Source of the DNA: Planosporangium thailandense
GTDB taxonomy: Bacteria > Actinomycetota > Actinomycetes > Mycobacteriales > Micromonosporaceae
Reading direction: 5' to 3'
Length of the DNA stretch: 54,794 bases
Assembly (NCBI RefSeq): GCF_011947195.1
Contig: NZ_JAATVY010000036.1
Location: forward strand, 1 to 54,794
Part shown: piece after piece, positions 43,247 through 52,405 of the stretch
Layout of the letters: every line of letters begins with the position of its first letter
Position numbering within the stretch: position 1 is the stretch's first letter
Translations under genes and position numbers: made by a program
The notes under the pieces: generated by a model
Databases searched by the model: none
Told to the model about the DNA's origin: nothing
The model's input: only the letters and a program-made list of their open reading frames with translations

Positions 43247-44806
43247 TCATCCGATCGCCGCGATCGCCTCAAGGACAGCGGGGCCGCCCTGTACGGCGGT
43301 GCGCTGAAGGTGGGCGTAGACGGCCCGCAGGCCGCCCTCCTCTTCGCCGCCACCGGCGCGGCCTGGCCCGCCGTGGACGAGCTGGGGCATCGGGGTGCCG
43401 TGTCCGGTGGACTCCCCCGCGCTGTCGCGGTCGAGTACGAGGATGCGGCCGTGATGGGCGGCCGCCCCGAGCACGACCTCGCGGACGAAGTCCCGGTCGT
43501 GGGAGACGACCGATCCGGCCAGGGATCCCTCGCCGCGAGCCACCAGGTCGAGCAGGTCTCCGACGCCGTGGTACGGCAGGAGCGTGCTCACCGGCCCGAA
43601 CGCCTCCACCTCGTGGGGCTCCGGGCGGGCCACGTCGTCCACCCGCACCAGCAGCGGTGAGAGGAACGCGCCGCGCTCGGCGTCGGCGCCCACCACGTCG
43701 ACCTTGTCCGGGTCTCCGTACACGATGGACCCGGCCGAGGCGAGCCGCGCGGCCGCGGCCCGCACGTCGTCACGCTGGGCGAGGCCGACAAGCGCGCCCA
43801 TGGTCACGCCGGGCGCCCCCGGCGCGCCGACGACCACCGCCGCGAGCCGGGCCTCGACGGCCTGCGACACGGCGTCGATCAGATTCGCCGGTACGAACGC
43901 GCGGCGGATCGCGGTGCACTTCTGCCCGGCCTTGACCGTCATCTCGGTGACGAGGGCGTCGGCGAACAGCTCGAACTCCGGCTGTCCCGGTACGGCGTCG
44001 GGGCCGAGGATCGCGCAGTTGAGTGAGTCGGCCTCGGCGTTGAAGCGCGCGGAGCGGACGGTGATCGCCGGGTCGGTCCGCAGCCGGGCGGCCGTGGCCG
44101 CCGATCCGGTGAACCCGATGTGGTCCTGGCCGCCGAGCAGGTCGAACACGCCGGAGATGCCGCCGCTGACGAGTTGGAGCGCGCCCGGCGGAAGCGCACC
44201 CGACTCCTCGATGATCCGCACGGCGTGCGCGGCGATGTACGCCGTCGGAGTCGCCGGCTTGACGACGGTCGGCAGCCCGGCGAGCAGCGCGGGGGCGAGC
44301 TTCTCCAGCATGCCCCAGACCGGGAAGTTGAACGCGTTGATCTGCAGCGAGATCCCGCGCGGGGTGGTCAGGATGTGCCGGCCCGCGAACGTGCCGCCCT
44401 TGCCCAGCGGCACCGGGTCGTCCTCGACGATCAGCGTGTGGTCGGGCAGGCCCTTGCGGCCGAGGCTGGCGTAGACCAGCGCGGTGCCGATGCCTCCGTC
44501 CACATCGACGGCTGCGTCGCGCCGCGTCGCGCCGGCCCGCGCCGACAGGTCGTACAGCTCCTCCTTGCGCTCCTGCAACGCCATCGCGACCGACTTGAGC
44601 ACGGCGGCCCGCTGGGGGAAGGTGAGTTCGCCGAGCGCCGCCAGGCCGGTCCGGCGCGCGTGCGCCACGGCCGCGGCGAGGTCGAGCCCCTCGCTGCTGA
44701 CCCGGGTGACGAGCTCGCCCGTCACGGCGTCGGCGACCGGGGTCGCCTCGCCGCCACCACTGCGCCAGGTGCCCTCGAGGTAGCTCGGCAACGTCTCGAT
44801 GCTCAC
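43247..44806 (-). CDS. boxD: BoxD/PaaN-type aldehyde dehydrogenase
   Basis: 519 residues from GTG 44806, overlapping the upstream stop (GTGA) and preceded by TGGAG. Aldehyde dehydrogenase fold of the PaaZ/PaaN-BoxD group: [20 protein letters not shown], then [25 protein letters not shown], and the catalytic Cys in [12 protein letters not shown]. In the box pathway it oxidises 3,4-dehydroadipyl-CoA semialdehyde to the acid with NADP+. A C-terminal MaoC hydratase domain, present in PaaZ, is absent. Last gene of a three-gene operon that ends 73 bases before boxB. Confidence 0.88.
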   Translation of the reverse strand: MSIETLPSYLEGTWRSGGGEATPVADAVTGELVTRVSSEGLDLAAAVAHARRTGLAALGELTFPQRAAVLKSVAMALQERKEELYDLSARAGATRRDAAVDVDGGIGTALVYASLGRKGLPDHTLIVEDDPVPLGKGGTFAGRHILTTPRGISLQINAFNFPVWGMLEKLAPALLAGLPTVVKPATPTAYIAAHAVRIIEESGALPPGALQLVSGGISGVFDLLGGQDHIGFTGSAATAARLRTDPAITVRSARFNAEADSLNCAILGPDAVPGQPEFELFADALVTEMTVKAGQKCTAIRRAFVPANLIDAVSQAVEARLAAVVVGAPGAPGVTMGALVGLAQRDDVRAAAARLASAGSIVYGDPDKVDVVGADAERGAFLSPLLVRVDDVARPEPHEVEAFGPVSTLLPYHGVGDLLDLVARGEGSLAGSVVSHDRDFVREVVLGAAAHHGRILVLDRDSAGESTGHGTPMPQLVHGGPGRAGGGEEEGGLRAVYAHLQRTAVQGGPAVLEAIAAIG

Positions 44807-45666
44807 GATTCGCTCCAGTCGTAGAAGCCCTTGCCGGTCTTGCGGCCCAGATGGCCCTGCTCGACGAGGTGTACGAGCAGCTCCGGCGGGGCGAACCGGG
44901 GGCCGAGCTCGCGTTCGAGATACCGCGCGATGCCCAGACGTACGTCGAGGCCGACGAGGTCGGTCAGCCGCAGCGGCCCGGTCGGGTGGCCGTACCCGAG
45001 CGTCATCGCGGCGTCGATGTCCTCGGCGGAGGCGACACCGGACTCGACCATGCGGATCGCCTCGAGCCCGAGGGTGACGCCGAGCCGGCTGCTGGCGAAA
45101 CCGGGAGCGTTCCGGACGACCACGGCGGCCTTGCCGATCGCCTCCACCCACCTGACCGCGCGGTCGCGCAGCGCCGGATCGGTGGCGGCCGCGATGACCA
45201 CCTCGACGAGCCGGCTCGCGGGTACGGGGTTGAAGAAGTGCAGTCCGAGGAAGCGCTCGGGCCGGGCCAGCGCTTCGGCGAGGGTGTCGAGCGAGATGCT
45301 GCTGGTATTGGAGGCGATGACGGCGCTCGCGTCCACCGCGTCCTCGACGGCGCGCAGCGTGACCAGCTTGAGGTCGAGATCCTCGGGCACGGCCTCGATC
45401 ACCAGGCCGCATCCGGCGAGCTCGGCGTGGCCGGTTACCGGGGTCAGGCGGGACATCACCGCGTCCGCGTCATCGACCACACCCCGCTCGGCGCTGCCGT
45501 CGACCGCGCGGGCCACCCGGTCCCGAGCGGCGGTCGCGGCCTCCCCGTCGCGCTCCATCAGCGTGACTCCGCAGCCCGCGAGGAGCAGGGCGTGGGCGAT
45601 CCCGGCCCCCATGCGCCCGCCGCCGACCACCCCGCAACGGTCCGGCAGTGCGGCAGTCTCTGTCAC
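44803..45666 (-). CDS. 3-hydroxyacyl-CoA dehydrogenase
   Basis: 287 residues from GTG 45666 with GGGAGG upstream; starts and stops overlap both neighbours (GTGA). The Rossmann motif VVGGGRMGAGIAHALLLAG is at the N-terminus, followed by SNTSSISLDTL, the catalytic His in GLHFFNPVPASRL, and the C-terminal NAPGFASSRLGVTL block. Its likely task is oxidation of 3-hydroxyadipyl-CoA to 3-oxoadipyl-CoA (PaaH-like), the step before thiolysis. Size matches the single-function FadB2/PaaH group. Confidence 0.9.
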   Translation of the reverse strand: MTETAALPDRCGVVGGGRMGAGIAHALLLAGCGVTLMERDGEAATAARDRVARAVDGSAERGVVDDADAVMSRLTPVTGHAELAGCGLVIEAVPEDLDLKLVTLRAVEDAVDASAVIASNTSSISLDTLAEALARPERFLGLHFFNPVPASRLVEVVIAAATDPALRDRAVRWVEAIGKAAVVVRNAPGFASSRLGVTLGLEAIRMVESGVASAEDIDAAMTLGYGHPTGPLRLTDLVGLDVRLGIARYLERELGPRFAPPELLVHLVEQGHLGRKTGKGFYDWSES

Positions 45667-46388
45667 CGCAGGCCTCCCGTCGCGTCGACGACGGCCCCCG
45701 TGACCCACCCGGCCTCCTCGCCGCAGAGCATGAGCACCGCCCCGGCGACGTCATCGGGGGTCCCGAGCCGCCGCATGGCGTTGGAGCCGGCCATGGCGTC
45801 GATGGCCCGGGGAGACGTCGTCTCGCGCAGCATCGCGGTGTCGGTGGCCCCGGGGCGTACGACATTGACGGTGATGCCCCGTGCCGCCACCTCCTTGGCC
45901 GTCACCCTGGCCGCGGCCTCCAGACCCGCCTTGGCCGCGGCGTACGTGCTGTGCCTGGTCGGGGCGAGCGCGGCGGCCACGCTGGAGAGCAGGACGACGC
46001 GGCCCCCGTCGGCCACCCGACGCGCGGCCTCGCGCAGCGCCAGCAGCGCGGATCGCAGGTTCAGGGCCAGCGACGCGTCGATGGTCTCCTGGGTGATCTC
46101 GGTGATCCGGGGGAAGTCCCAGCCGCCGACGCAGTGGACGACCACGCCCAGCGGGCCGAGCGCCTCGGCCGCGTCGAACGCGGCGACGACGCCCTCCTCG
46201 GTGGTGGCATCGGACTTGACCAGCGCGACCACTCCGCCGTCCGCGAGGATCTCCACAGCAAGGGACTCGGCGCGCTCGGGGTGGTTCAGGTAGCCGATGG
46301 CGACCGCGTGGGTCCGGGCCAGCCGGCGGCTCACCGCGGCACCGATACCGCCCGCTCCACCGAGCACCAAGGCGCTGGACGCGGTCAT
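45663..46388 (-). CDS. Short-chain dehydrogenase/reductase
   Basis: 241 residues. NAD(P)-binding GGAGGIGAAVSRRL near residue 10, catalytic Ser in LLSSVAAAL and Tyr-Lys in STYAAAKAG. First gene of the SDR-hydroxyacyl-CoA dehydrogenase-BoxD operon, all coupled by GTGA overlaps; GAGG precedes the ATG. The classical box route has no SDR step, so it may act on a side product or a ring-hydroxylated precursor. Substrate unknown. Confidence 0.88.
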   Translation of the reverse strand: MTASSALVLGGAGGIGAAVSRRLARTHAVAIGYLNHPERAESLAVEILADGGVVALVKSDATTEEGVVAAFDAAEALGPLGVVVHCVGGWDFPRITEITQETIDASLALNLRSALLALREAARRVADGGRVVLLSSVAAALAPTRHSTYAAAKAGLEAAARVTAKEVAARGITVNVVRPGATDTAMLRETTSPRAIDAMAGSNAMRRLGTPDDVAGAVLMLCGEEAGWVTGAVVDATGGLR

Positions 46389-46733
46389 GACCGTTCCTCG
46401 CTCAGACGTACGTGCACACCCTCAACTTGCCACATTTTCATTACGTAACGGAAGGCGTGCGTAGCAAAATTTTGGCGGGCCGGCCCCGACGTCTCATCGG
46501 CCAGCACGGAACGACCGCACTGCGGGTTTAGCGTCAGACGACCGCTCGGCGCCACGAGAACGCGGACGTCCGGACGCGCCACGACAAAGAATTCTGCTAC
46601 GTGACATACATGAAAGCACCAACAACTTGTAGTGCTTGTCGACACCGCAGCGACTCCGGGCAGAGCCGGAACTGCCCCGCGCAGCCATTGAAGGGGGCAA
46701 CATGCGGGGAGGCTCGGTGACACGTACGGTGGA
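46389..46733. other. Promoter region of the SDR operon
   Basis: About 345 bases. On the minus strand TTGCTA-N18-TAATGA (around 46435-46464) is a possible promoter, with a TTACGTAA palindrome near 46442-46449. The weak third copy of the box motif is at 46616-46632. A minus-strand frame that overlaps the SDR start has no family resemblance and runs through promoter-like sequence, so I do not call it. Confidence 0.4.
46616..46632 (+). promoter_or_regulatory. Weak third copy of the 17-bp box motif
   Basis: GCACCAACAACTTGTAG matches copy 1 at 12 of 17 positions, including the TTGTAG block. It lies about 230 bases before the SDR start. The distance and mismatches make it uncertain. Confidence 0.3.
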
Positions 46734-47073
46734 CTAGCGGTGCCGTGACGGAATCGCCACGATCAGGCGATCGAACTCGCCGGCCAGACAGGGAGCCGGG
46801 CTGCGCCCGGAGAATGGTCTTCATCCGCTCGGTCGGCCGCTCGATGGTCGCGACGGCGAAGTGGTCCGGGTTCCAGGCGGCGTGCAGGGCCACGTACAGC
46901 GGGTCGGCGGTCGGGTCGCACTGATCCTTGATGACGACGTCGTAGGTGCCGAACCGCGGGTAATCGGTGACGACGCCCACGGGCTCAGCGACCGCGAGCG
47001 GGCGGTGGCCCGGCTCGTCGTCGCCGGGCACCGACCGGTAGATCGCCACGGCCCGGTGGCCGTCCCCGCACAC
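46734..47073 (-). pseudogene. Unassigned minus-strand coding remnant
   Basis: About 110 codons with coding-like composition (VVTDYPRFGTYDVVIKDQCD, then YVALHAAWNPDHFAVATIE and RPTERMKTIL) but no family I recognise and no ribosome binding site. A frameshift near 46800 would bring in a second plausible end (GEFDRLIVAIPSRHR). It is probably a decayed gene end, next to the LuxR fragment on the opposite strand. Confidence 0.3.
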
Positions 47074-47162
47074 CCGTCTCCGACCGCCTGAAGAAGGCGT
47101 TCGGCAAGCTCGGTATCACCAACCGGGCCGAGCTGATCGCGCGGCTGTTCTTCGACCGCTAA
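47064..47162 (+). pseudogene. C-terminal end of a LuxR-type helix-turn-helix domain
   Basis: 33 codons ending in TAA. The peptide (VSDRLKKAFGKLGITNRAEL, ending IARLFFDR) matches the recognition helix and final helix of LuxR-type regulators. Nothing upstream in frame continues the domain, so this is a remnant of a larger regulator. It is not the same sequence as the LAL gene at 5.8 kb. Confidence 0.65.
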
Positions 47163-47189
47163 CCTGCCGCGGGAGGTCGAGAACGTGCG

Positions 47190-47831
47190 TCACCGGAAAG
47201 ATCCTCCGGCGGGAGCTGCGTCCACCAACAACGCGATGACCTCCAACGCGGTGTCGATTCGGGTCTGCTCATGGCCGAGCAGATGCGCGTACATGAACGA
47301 GTCCGCGACGCGCACGATCGCCTGCGCCATGACATCGGCGGGAACGCGCAGCTGGAGGTGCCCGGCTTCGATCTCCTCGCGGAGCATCGCGGCGATGAGT
47401 TCGGTGGAGCGCTGCTCGATCGGCCCCGGGGCGGTGGCGACCCGGATGTAGAGCACCGGGTCCCGGGCGATGAAGCGCTTGAGCGGCTCGGTGGCGAGCA
47501 CCGCGTGCATGAACCGGTTGAGCACCGCGAGCACCCGCGCGGGGCCGCGCTCGCGGACACCTGCGGACGCCTCGCGGTAGGTACGCTCGGTGCGCCCGGC
47601 CAGCACCAGTCCCACCAGTCGCTCATGGTTGCCGACCCGGCGGTACAGCGTCGCCCTGCTCATACCGAGCTCGACGGCCAGTTCCGACATGTCGATCGGT
47701 TCACCACGCAGGTAGTGCCGGGTGGCAGCACCGATCACGTCGTCCACGCTCGGCACCGAACTGACCCGCGTCGCCCGATCGACGGCTCCGGCTTCGTCCA
47801 CGGTCACCTGCCCATTGTCGCCATCCGCCAT
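47190..47831 (-). CDS. QsdR-like TetR-family regulator
   Basis: 213 residues from ATG 47831. The N-terminal HTH (DDVIGAATRHYLRGEPIDMS, then ELGMSRATLYRRVGNHERL) and a C-terminal domain (FMHAVLATEPLKRFIARDP, then RVADSFMYAHLLGHEQ) match the QsdR type. QsdR in Rhodococcus represses a lactone-degrading enzyme. It is divergent from an alpha/beta-hydrolase 74 bases away, with a strong inverted repeat between them (47857-47881). Confidence 0.88.
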   Translation of the reverse strand: MADGDNGQVTVDEAGAVDRATRVSSVPSVDDVIGAATRHYLRGEPIDMSELAVELGMSRATLYRRVGNHERLVGLVLAGRTERTYREASAGVRERGPARVLAVLNRFMHAVLATEPLKRFIARDPVLYIRVATAPGPIEQRSTELIAAMLREEIEAGHLQLRVPADVMAQAIVRVADSFMYAHLLGHEQTRIDTALEVIALLVDAAPAGGSFR

Positions 47832-47856
47832 CCCGGCCTTGCCAGGCCAGCAGCGA

Positions 47857-47881
47857 TGAGACAAAATCGATGCCTGTCTCA
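47857..47881. promoter_or_regulatory. Operator-like inverted repeat between QsdR-like regulator and hydrolase
   Basis: TGAGACA (47857-47863) and TGTCTCA (47875-47881) form perfect 7-base arms with an 11-base spacer, and one further base pairs beyond a mismatch on each side. It lies 26 bases from the regulator start and 25 bases from the hydrolase start, centred between them, as expected for a TetR operator controlling both. Confidence 0.75.
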
Positions 47882-47905
47882 GCGTTTGACGGCCTGGAGG
47901 CAAGG

Positions 47906-48715
47906 ATGCCCACCGCAACGGTCAACGGGACGACACTGAGCTACGACGACACCGGCCCGCGCAACGGCGTCGCACTGGTCTTCAGCCACTCGCTGTTTTT
48001 CAACCGCAGCATGTTCCGGCACCAGGTGGAGCGCTTCGCAGCCGACTACCGGGTGGTCGGGTACGACCACCGCGGCCAGGGCGGCAGCGCGCCGGCGCCG
48101 CTGGAGTCCCTGGACATGGACACTCTCACCGACGACGCGGCAGCGCTCATCGAACACCTCGACCTGGGACCCTGTCACTTCCTCGGCAACTCGATGGGCG
48201 GGTTCGTCGCCCTGCGCCTGGCCGCCCGGCGGCCCGAACTGCTGCGCTCGGCGGTCGCCCTGGGCTCCTCGGCCGAAGAGGAACACAAGCTCGCCGAGTT
48301 CGGCCCGCTGGTCGAGCACTTGCGGCGGCACGGCACCACCGACGTCATCGACACGCTGATGTACATCATGCTCGGTGACGCCAGCTTGAGCGACCCGGCG
48401 AAGGAGGAGCTGCGCCGGGAATGGCGTGCGTACATGCTCAACCTGCCACCCGCGATCGGGGACGCCGCGTACGGCGTGATCCACCGCAAGAGCATCGTCG
48501 ACGAACTCGGCGGCGCGACCGTACCGGTGCTGGCCGTCGCCGGCGCGGAGGATCACGCCTACCCGCCGCCGCTGTCGTCGCAACGCATCGCCGGCGTGGT
48601 CCCGGGCGGTCGGTGCGTCACCGTGCCGCACGCCGGTCACTCCGTCGCGCTGGAACAGCCAGCGGCCGTCAACGAACACCTGGCGCGACACTTCGCCGCC
48701 GTGGACCAGGACTGA
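47906..48715 (+). CDS. Alpha/beta-hydrolase, possibly lactonase-like
   Basis: 269 residues from ATG 47906, with GGAGGCAAGG upstream. Canonical fold: oxyanion HSLFFNRSMF, VVGYDHRGQGGSA, nucleophile elbow GNSMGGFVALRLAARRPE, acid near GAEDHAYPP and catalytic His in VPHAGHSVALEQP. The triad is intact. It resembles enol-lactonase/haloperoxidase-type hydrolases. Being divergent from a QsdR-like repressor, a lactone substrate is a reasonable guess but unproven. Confidence 0.88.
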   Translation: MPTATVNGTTLSYDDTGPRNGVALVFSHSLFFNRSMFRHQVERFAADYRVVGYDHRGQGGSAPAPLESLDMDTLTDDAAALIEHLDLGPCHFLGNSMGGFVALRLAARRPELLRSAVALGSSAEEEHKLAEFGPLVEHLRRHGTTDVIDTLMYIMLGDASLSDPAKEELRREWRAYMLNLPPAIGDAAYGVIHRKSIVDELGGATVPVLAVAGAEDHAYPPPLSSQRIAGVVPGGRCVTVPHAGHSVALEQPAAVNEHLARHFAAVDQD

Positions 48716-48928
48716 AGGGGCCGATCCCGACGAGCCGCATCCGGCATCTGCGAGCCGGACCGCATCGACGCCTGGCGGCCGGTCAGCGGCAACGGACGGG
48801 TGACCGCCGCGCACGGAGCGACAACGGTGAACGTGTCGGCCCCATCAGTTGTTCGCGTCGCTCGATGCCACGCCAACATGGCAAACCCGCCGCACGACCC
48901 GAGTTGTATTCCACGAGGAGGAAGCCCG

Positions 48929-49828
48929 GTGCCCCAAGCCAGTAGCAACGGCATCCAGATCGAGTACGACAGCTTCGGCGACCAGGCCGACCCCGCACTT
49001 GTCCTCATCATGGGGTACGCCGCCGCGATGGACTGGTGGGACGAGGAATTCTGCCAACTGCTCGCCGGTCGAGGCTTCTTCGTGGTCCGGTTCGACAACC
49101 GGGATGTCGGCCGGACAACGCACTTCACCGGGGTCGAACCGGACCTCGAAGCGATCATGAAGGGCGATGCGGCTTCGCGGGCCTACACGGTCGACGACAT
49201 GGCCGACGACGTCGTCGGGCTGTTGGACACGCTGGGCATCGAGCAGGCGCACATTGTCGGCGCCTCGATGGGCGGCATGATCGCGCAAATGGTCGCGATC
49301 CGTCACCCCGACCGGGTACTGAGCCTGACCTCGATCATGTCGACGCCCGGCCCGTTGCCGTCGCCGGGCGACCCTCAACTCGCCGCCATCGGCGAAGCGC
49401 TGGCCGACCGGGGTGGTCGGGACGCGACCATCGACCATGAGGTGGAGCTTCGCCGCATGCTCGCCGGCAGCGGCCACCCGTTCGACCCGGTGCGGGCCCG
49501 GCGGTGCGCCACCCGGGAGTGGGACCGCGATCCCCACCACGACCGCGGCGGGGTGCGGCGGCAACTGGCCGCGATGGCCACCGCCGGCAATCGGCACGTA
49601 GCGCTGGCCGGGGTACGGGCGCCAGTCCTGGTCCTGCACGGCGCCGACGACCCGGTCGTGCCGGTCGAGTCGGGTGAGGAGACGGCGGCCGCGGTACCGG
49701 GTGCGACGCTCATGGTCCTGCCCGGCGTGGGACACGAGCTTCCCACACAAGTGTGGCCGCAGGTCGCCGACGCCATCGCCGCCAACGCCGCACGGGCGAC
49801 CACCGCGCGCCACCAACTTGATCTTTAG
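48929..49828 (+). CDS. Alpha/beta-hydrolase
   Basis: 299 residues from GTG 48929, set by GAGGAGGAA upstream. Oxyanion region LIMGYAAAMDWWDEEFCQLL, then RFDNRDVGRTTHF, nucleophile GASMGGMIAQMVAIRHPDRV, acid HGADDPVVPVESG and His in GVGHELP. Triad intact. It follows the other hydrolase after 213 bases on the same strand and may share its transcript; the two are only distantly alike. Substrate unknown. Confidence 0.87.
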   Translation: MPQASSNGIQIEYDSFGDQADPALVLIMGYAAAMDWWDEEFCQLLAGRGFFVVRFDNRDVGRTTHFTGVEPDLEAIMKGDAASRAYTVDDMADDVVGLLDTLGIEQAHIVGASMGGMIAQMVAIRHPDRVLSLTSIMSTPGPLPSPGDPQLAAIGEALADRGGRDATIDHEVELRRMLAGSGHPFDPVRARRCATREWDRDPHHDRGGVRRQLAAMATAGNRHVALAGVRAPVLVLHGADDPVVPVESGEETAAAVPGATLMVLPGVGHELPTQVWPQVADAIAANAARATTARHQLDL

Positions 49829-50377
49829 ACTGTGCGTCGCGACCGGGAATTGGGACGTCATCGGCGGGCGAGCCGATCCGCCGCACCCCTTCCCTGGACT
49901 CAAGATCCAGCGTCAGGGGTGTCCACACCTCCGGGGGGGAAGCCCACGACATCGCCATCCCAGCTGAGCGGACACAACCGAGTTCCACGAGCAACATCCT
50001 GCCCAAGGTCACGAGGCGATCCGCACCACCGAGACCCGCCGGCCTCGCGCGAGACCTGACTCGGTCCGAGGGTGTGCAGGCATGCTCAGTGAGCCGGACT
50101 ACCACCCGAGTGACTCACGGGTCCACGCTGCCGATCATTTTTGAAGACCTTGTGGGATCGGTAACGGTCAGACATACCGGGGGCTGCGGCGAGCTACTCG
50201 AGACTCATCAGGTAACGGGCGGCTTGCTGCTGCGGCCAGCGGGCCAGCCGTGCGGCGATGCCGTCCAGCTGGTGGTCGTGGCCGGTAGCGAGGACGGTGA
50301 CGTGAGACACCGTCTCCACTTCGCCGACGCGACCTGCTCTTCGGCACCGACGGCGCCCACTCCTGACCATGCTCTGG
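49829..50377. other. Intergenic region with an unidentified gene end
   Basis: About 550 bases. On the minus strand from about 50340 to 50195 a short frame (VSHVTVLATGHDHQLDGIAA, then RLARWPQQQAARYLMSLE and stop) looks like the C-terminal end of a lost gene; I do not know the family. The rest (49829-50190) shows no recognisable content. Confidence 0.4.
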
Positions 50378-50941
50378 TCAACCGTTGGCGGTGCAGCCAG
50401 TCGGAATGTCCTGACTGACGGTTAGTGTGCCACCGACGTCCGCCGTGAGCACCTGAATGTACTGCCCCTGTCCGGCATAGCTGTCCGGCACGACCACCTG
50501 GACGGGTACGACGCGGTCTACCGTCGTCCACGTAGTACTGCCTCGGGCGGGACGCGCCACCCAACAAATGCCGGACAGGTTCCACACCGTCTCGTCCTGG
50601 GCAATCGTCGGTGCGGCCACGCCGCATCTGACGGTTATTGCCGGTTGTCCGTAAGCGGCGTTCTCCTCCCGACCTGTCGTCACGCTGCGTCGTTTCGCGT
50701 CGAGCATCGACTGCGGCAAGCGGGAAATGAACTTTCGACAGGCGGTCGATTCGTCCGGGGCCAGCGAACGCACGTCCATGGTGACCGGAGTGGTGGGAAG
50801 ACTTTGCGGCTTGGTACCCGTCGTTCCTTGGATGTGTCGTTGACCGATGAGGACAAGCAAAATGCCGACGAGTATCGCCAAGGGAATGGCGACGATACTT
50901 GCGGCCAGTGCGGCTCCCCTGCTGGCACCACTGCCTTCCAT
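50378..50941 (-). CDS. DUF3515-family membrane protein
   Basis: 187 residues from ATG 50941, with GGGAGAA upstream. One N-terminal membrane helix (ALAASIVAIPLAILVGILLV) is followed by an extracytoplasmic domain with the DUF3515 pattern: CRKFISRLPQSML, AAYGQPAITVRCGV, then WTTVDRVVPVQVVVPDSY. Paired Cys residues (CRKF, RCGV, GICW, TGCT) suggest disulfides. In most actinobacteria this family sits beside ddl and thiL; here it stands alone, so it may be a second copy. Confidence 0.8.
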   Translation of the reverse strand: MEGSGASRGAALAASIVAIPLAILVGILLVLIGQRHIQGTTGTKPQSLPTTPVTMDVRSLAPDESTACRKFISRLPQSMLDAKRRSVTTGREENAAYGQPAITVRCGVAAPTIAQDETVWNLSGICWVARPARGSTTWTTVDRVVPVQVVVPDSYAGQGQYIQVLTADVGGTLTVSQDIPTGCTANG

Positions 50942-51375
50942 CAAGCAGTTCTCCCTACCGCCACTTAGTCGGCGCTCATTTTGATATTGAGCGTACGCGA
51001 TTTTATCTATGGGTCCACGGGCCTTCGTTCGCGGGTGCAGCCGAGGGCGATGGCGACCGGATGCACTACTCGAAAATTCCGACAAGACGCCATATAACCA
51101 CCGCTTCGCCACGCGGTCGCGGGGACGCTACGCCACATGCGGCGACGGTGTCGGGTCGCCCGGATATGCGCCATCGAGAGACCTAGTGCCTGGTCATGAG
51201 GGCCGATCGGCATAGCCGACTAGCTCGCCAAGCCGATGCTCGCCAAGTCGATGCTCGCGAGGTCCACCTCGGACGGTGAATCAAAATACATTGACGCTTG
51301 ACGCTGTACTTGGGCAGAATCGGTTCGCCGCGGTGATCGACTTCTATCAATCAATATACCAAAACGGGGTGCGGA
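50942..51375. other. Intergenic region with promoter and short tandem repeat
   Basis: About 430 bases. GCTCGCCAAG-C/T-CGAT is repeated in tandem at 51223-51252 with a partial third copy. TTGACG (51291-51296) and CAGAAT (51315-51320), 18 bases apart, form a promoter candidate for the secreted protein. The 51270-51365 stretch is A/T-rich for this genome. Confidence 0.45.
51223..51252. repeat. Two tandem 15-bp repeats
   Basis: Units 51223-51237 and 51238-51252 differ at one position; a third, diverged partial unit follows (GCTCGCGAGG). They lie just upstream of the promoter candidate for the peptidoglycan-binding protein and could be regulator sites. Confidence 0.6.
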
Positions 51376-51831
51376 GTGGTAAGGAAGATTGCGTCCATCG
51401 CTGTTTCATTCGCGAGCACAGCCGCGGTGGTTCTGTCGATATCGGGAACGGCAAGCGCCCAACCGTCGTCGTTCGGTGTCGTGCCGGCTGGTTCTACATC
51501 GTGCAACAGCACCACCCACGTCTACGATCCGCTGCTCGGCTGGCACCACAACATTCCGACGGTGGGAAGCGGCAGCTCCAACCACAACTGCGTTCTCGGC
51601 ATCGGTAACCAGGGTTCGGCGGTCGTCGCCCTGCAGCAGAATCTGAACATCCGCTACAACTCCGGCCTGGTCGTCGATGGTGACTACGGGTCCAACACTG
51701 CCAACGCAGTGCGTCGGGTCCAGGCGATCCTGGGCATCGCGCAGGACGGTGTGTACGGTCCGCAGACCTGCTCTCGCATGTCGTGGTACTTCGAGGAGTC
51801 TCCCAGTAACTCCGGCACGTGGCACTGCTAA
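51376..51831 (+). CDS. Secreted peptidoglycan-binding-domain protein
   Basis: 151 residues from GTG 51376. A signal peptide (RKIASIAVSFASTAAVVLSI, cleavage near ASA-QP at residue 28) predicts export. Residues ~75-130 match the peptidoglycan-binding domain 1 pattern: GNQGSAVVALQQNLNI, VVDGDYGSNTANAVRRVQ, then QDGVYGPQTCSRM. There is no catalytic domain. Four Cys residues may pair. Small secreted proteins of this type are common in actinomycetes and presumably bind the cell wall or accompany muralytic enzymes. A strong hairpin downstream ends the transcript. Confidence 0.85.
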   Translation: MVRKIASIAVSFASTAAVVLSISGTASAQPSSFGVVPAGSTSCNSTTHVYDPLLGWHHNIPTVGSGSSNHNCVLGIGNQGSAVVALQQNLNIRYNSGLVVDGDYGSNTANAVRRVQAILGIAQDGVYGPQTCSRMSWYFEESPSNSGTWHC

Positions 51832-51967
51832 TTGCTGGGCTGACCGGACCTGCGAGGCGCCGTTAACGGGAGTCTGCGGGAGGGTGGGTTTGGCCACGGT
51901 CACCCGCCGGCCCTTTTGCCCCGGCCGCGTACCTCCATCGGCCTGGCAACACCTCCCTGGAATTCCG

Positions 51968-52012
51968 ACGCCTCGGCCTACCCGCGTTACCGACGCCGGT
52001 AGGCCGAGGCGT
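51968..52012 (+). terminator. Perfect 15-bp stem hairpin after the peptidoglycan-binding gene
   Basis: ACGCCTCGGCCTACC (51968-51982) pairs exactly with GGTAGGCCGAGGCGT (51998-52012) around a 15-base loop, 137 bases after the gene stop. No T-run, but such GC stems act as terminators in actinomycetes. It can also work on the opposite strand for the IS remnant side. Confidence 0.7.
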
Positions 52013-52125
52013 ACCGGTGGCCGATACCGGCTCTTCGAATCGGCCGCAACCGGCCGCCGTCCCGGAAGCGCAGTTGCTGGTCCCGCTACTGTCCCGTACG
52101 GGCTTGCGTCTGATCCGTTCGTGGG

Positions 52126-52269
52126 TCAGGTCAACCACGGACCGGTCGGAGCGTGGGGCAGCAGCTGCACCGCCCGATGTGACCGCCGCGCGTTGTGGTG
52201 GCGGGCGTATACGCCGAGTCCTCGGCGTAGGTGCCGTTCGCCAAGGATGAGCATGCGGTCGGTGACCTC
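52126..52269 (-). mobile_element. C-terminal remnant of an integrase-core IS transposase
   Basis: 47 codons before a stop match the end of rve-type IS transposases: EVTDRMLILGERHLRR, then YARHHNARRSHRAVQL. The DDE core is missing upstream. It belongs to the same broad family as the remnant at 15.8-16.3 kb, which is the N-terminal part on the other strand. Confidence 0.75.
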
Positions 52270-52405
52270 ACTGCCACCCCGATCCGACCGTCCCGCTTGC
52301 GACGTGACCCCGCGGCGGCCTTGTCCCCCGATACGAACGAGCCACATAGAAGATCGCGTCACGAATGGTGCAGAGTTCTGGAAGCCGACAGGGTCGGCGG
52401 GCGGG

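Noticed and set aside
46385..46723. 112-residue minus-strand frame overlapping the SDR start by ATGA
   Set aside because: Runs through AT-rich promoter-like sequence, lacks a family and a ribosome binding site; the overlap is likely chance.
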